This document shows positions 5,860-7,190 of a stretch of 7,190 bases of DNA, one piece after another; position 1 is the stretch's first letter, and each line of letters begins with the position of its first letter. The notes under the pieces are model-generated. The model was not told the DNA's origin. It saw nothing but the letters and a program-made list of their open reading frames with translations, and did no database searches. Source of the stretch: Burkholderiaceae bacterium (GTDB lineage: Bacteria; Pseudomonadota; Gammaproteobacteria; Burkholderiales; Burkholderiaceae_D). The stretch lies in contig JAIELO010000334.1 of the NCBI GenBank assembly GCA_019752915.1, forward strand, positions 1 to 7,190, given 5' to 3'. A program made the position numbers and the translations under genes.

Positions 5860-7190
5860 ATGCATCAACCTGACCAAGATATCCGCAACCGTCTGCTGAT
5901 CGCACGTCTGCCGGCCATGCCGCAGATCCTGATCAAGCTGATCGAGCACTTGCAGGCTGATGATGCAGGGATGCCCGAACTGGCGGCGCTGATCGCCAAA
6001 GATGCGGCGATGACCAGCAAGATTCTGACGGTTGCCAATAGTTCGGCCTACCATCGCGGCTCGCGCGCCGTGGGGCTGGAACAGTCACTGGTGTCGCTCG
6101 GCACCGACATGATCAAGACGCTGGTCATCAGCGAGTCGGTATTCCAGACCTTTAATAGCTTCCCCCACTCGGGCAGCACCGATTTGCGCGGTTTCTGGAA
6201 AGGTTCCCTGACCACGGCGGTGATCGCCCGCGAAATCGCCAAGCAGATGGACTATCCGCACGTCGAAGAAGCCTATCTGGCCGGCCTGCTGCATAACGTC
6301 GGCCGACTGGCCTTGCTGGCGACCGCACCCAAAGAATACGCTTTCAACTTCATGGCGCGCGACGACGAAGATCTATGCGCCGTCGAACAACGCACCCTGC
6401 AGATTACCCACTCGGAAGCGGGCGCCTGGCTGATCGAACGCTGGCATCTGGATTCCTTCCTGGCCGATAGCGTGCTGTATCACCACGAACCGCTGGCCCG
6501 GCTGGAGTCGGCCCATCCGCTGATTCGCACTGTGCGTCTCGCGCATCTGCTGTGCTTCCACCGCGACGAAGACCCGGCCATCGACGAGGCGGCACATTTG
6601 TGCGGTCTGGATGGCGAAGCGCTCGAGCAGATCAGCCAGAGCGCCGCGCGGCAGGTGGAAAAATCGGCCGCCTATCTGGGCATCGATCTGACTGGTGCCG
6701 ACGATATTCCGACCCCGGCCGCGTATGCGCCGCCGCTGGTCGATCCGGTGCAGCAGCGCCTCTCCGAAGAAGTCCGCAATATGGTGCTGGTGTCGGAAAT
6801 GGGCCAGACTTTTGCACGCCAGCAGGGCGAAGCCGGGTTGCTGGAATCGATCGCGCGTTCGGCGCGCATCCTGTTTGATTTTGAAAATGCCGTGGTGCTG
6901 ATGGCCGATCCGACGGGTCATGCCCTGCATGGCGTGGCGACCGGTGAGCAGCAGCAGCGACTGGCCGAATTCAGTATCCCTCTGAACAAGGGCGGGGTGG
7001 TGGCTGCCGCCGCGCTGGATGGCAAGCTGACCTATGTGAGCCGCCATGCGCCGGATCTGAATGTGGCGGAAGAACAGCTGTTCCGCATGCTCGGTAGCGA
7101 AGGCATGGTGTGTCTGCCACTGGTGACTAACCATAACTGTCTGGCGCTGCTGATCGGTGGCGCACCGGCCTGGCAGATGGCCAGCTACAG
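5860..7190 (+). CDS. HDOD-GAF signalling protein, 3' end outside window
   Basis: The frame is open from ATG 5860 to the window edge, giving 443 codons without a stop. Residues about 13-215 form an HDOD domain: LPAMPQILIKLIEHLQ (17-32), IAKDAAMTSKILTVANSSAY (45-64), SLVSLGTDMIKTLVIS (76-91), AGLLHNVGRLALL (141-153), ITHSEAGAWLIERW (182-195) and VLYHHEP (205-211). The metal-binding HD pair is replaced by His145-Asn146, as expected for this non-hydrolytic output-type domain. A helical linker (about 220-320) leads to a GAF-like domain (about 323-435; RILFDFENAVVLMAD, IPLNKGGVVAAA, GMVCLPLV). HDOD proteins act in bacterial signalling, and GAF domains bind small ligands or mediate dimerisation. The missing C-terminus could be a histidine kinase or a GGDEF domain. 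The first in-frame start after the predicted promoter is used. The ribosome site is poor (no clear AGGAG upstream). No signal peptide or membrane helix is seen. Confidence 0.85.
   Translation, partial: MHQPDQDIRNRLLIARLPAMPQILIKLIEHLQADDAGMPELAALIAKDAAMTSKILTVANSSAYHRGSRAVGLEQSLVSLGTDMIKTLVISESVFQTFNSFPHSGSTDLRGFWKGSLTTAVIAREIAKQMDYPHVEEAYLAGLLHNVGRLALLATAPKEYAFNFMARDDEDLCAVEQRTLQITHSEAGAWLIERWHLDSFLADSVLYHHEPLARLESAHPLIRTVRLAHLLCFHRDEDPAIDEAAHLCGLDGEALEQISQSAARQVEKSAAYLGIDLTGADDIPTPAAYAPPLVDPVQQRLSEEVRNMVLVSEMGQTFARQQGEAGLLESIARSARILFDFENAVVLMADPTGHALHGVATGEQQQRLAEFSIPLNKGGVVAAAALDGKLTYVSRHAPDLNVAEEQLFRMLGSEGMVCLPLVTNHNCLALLIGGAPAWQMASY

Noticed and set aside
6280..6320. LLHNVGRL as an active HD-type phosphohydrolase site (for example cyclic-di-GMP)
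   Set aside because: The metal-binding Asp of HD is Asn here and the surrounding motifs are HDOD, a domain without known hydrolase activity. No GYP motif is present.
6373..7134. 253-codon open frame on the - strand opposite the HDOD gene
   Set aside because: It is antisense to the well-supported HDOD-GAF frame and has the same shadow-type composition.
1..7190. Neisseriales-type DNA uptake sequences, CRISPR repeats, tRNA genes, insertion-sequence ends
   Set aside because: I looked for repeated uptake-type 10-12-mers, regularly spaced repeats, CCA-ended cloverleafs and terminal inverted repeats and saw none. The few CTGAA cores are inside codons of real genes.

Overview
The window looks like ordinary chromosomal core genome of a GC-rich betaproteobacterium. 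The protein sequences (LptE, HolA, ProA, HemJ-like and RlmL-like) resemble those I know from Neisseriales of the Chromobacterium/Vogesella/Aquitalea type. That placement is recognition from memory, not a search. All seven genes lie on the + strand and are tightly packed. I see no tRNA, rRNA, insertion sequence, prophage gene, CRISPR array or other mobile signature.

Positions 1-3253 hold a compact run of four genes. It starts with the 3' part of lptE (outer-membrane LPS translocon lipoprotein), followed by holA (clamp-loader delta subunit), proA (glutamate-5-semialdehyde dehydrogenase of proline synthesis) and a four-helix membrane protein of the HemJ/UPF0093 family (probable protoporphyrinogen oxidase). 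The gaps are 8, 19 and 8 bases, so one transcript is likely. The run ends in a strong intrinsic terminator at 3223-3253.

Positions 3274-5727 hold a two-gene unit. The first gene is a THUMP-domain 23S rRNA guanine-N2 methyltransferase of the RlmL type, without the RlmK half fused to it in E. coli. After 9 bases comes a Bcr/CflA-type multidrug efflux transporter of the major facilitator superfamily. The first gene starts only 20 bases after the terminator, which leaves no room for a promoter between them.

Positions 5728-5859 are a 132-base AT-rich intergenic region with unusual structure. Two 16-base direct repeats (14/16 identical) flank a perfect 6+6 palindrome. The second repeat is itself palindromic, is followed by T residues like a weak terminator, and sits against the -35 zone of a promoter with a perfect TATAAT. 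This promoter should drive the last gene, an HDOD-GAF signalling protein that runs off the right edge at 7190, so its output domain is not visible.

The genes serve unrelated housekeeping roles (envelope, replication, proline, heme, ribosome, efflux). No new multi-gene system is evident. The points most worth a second look are the structured promoter region, the terminator placed just before the rRNA methyltransferase, and the unseen C-terminus of the HDOD protein.
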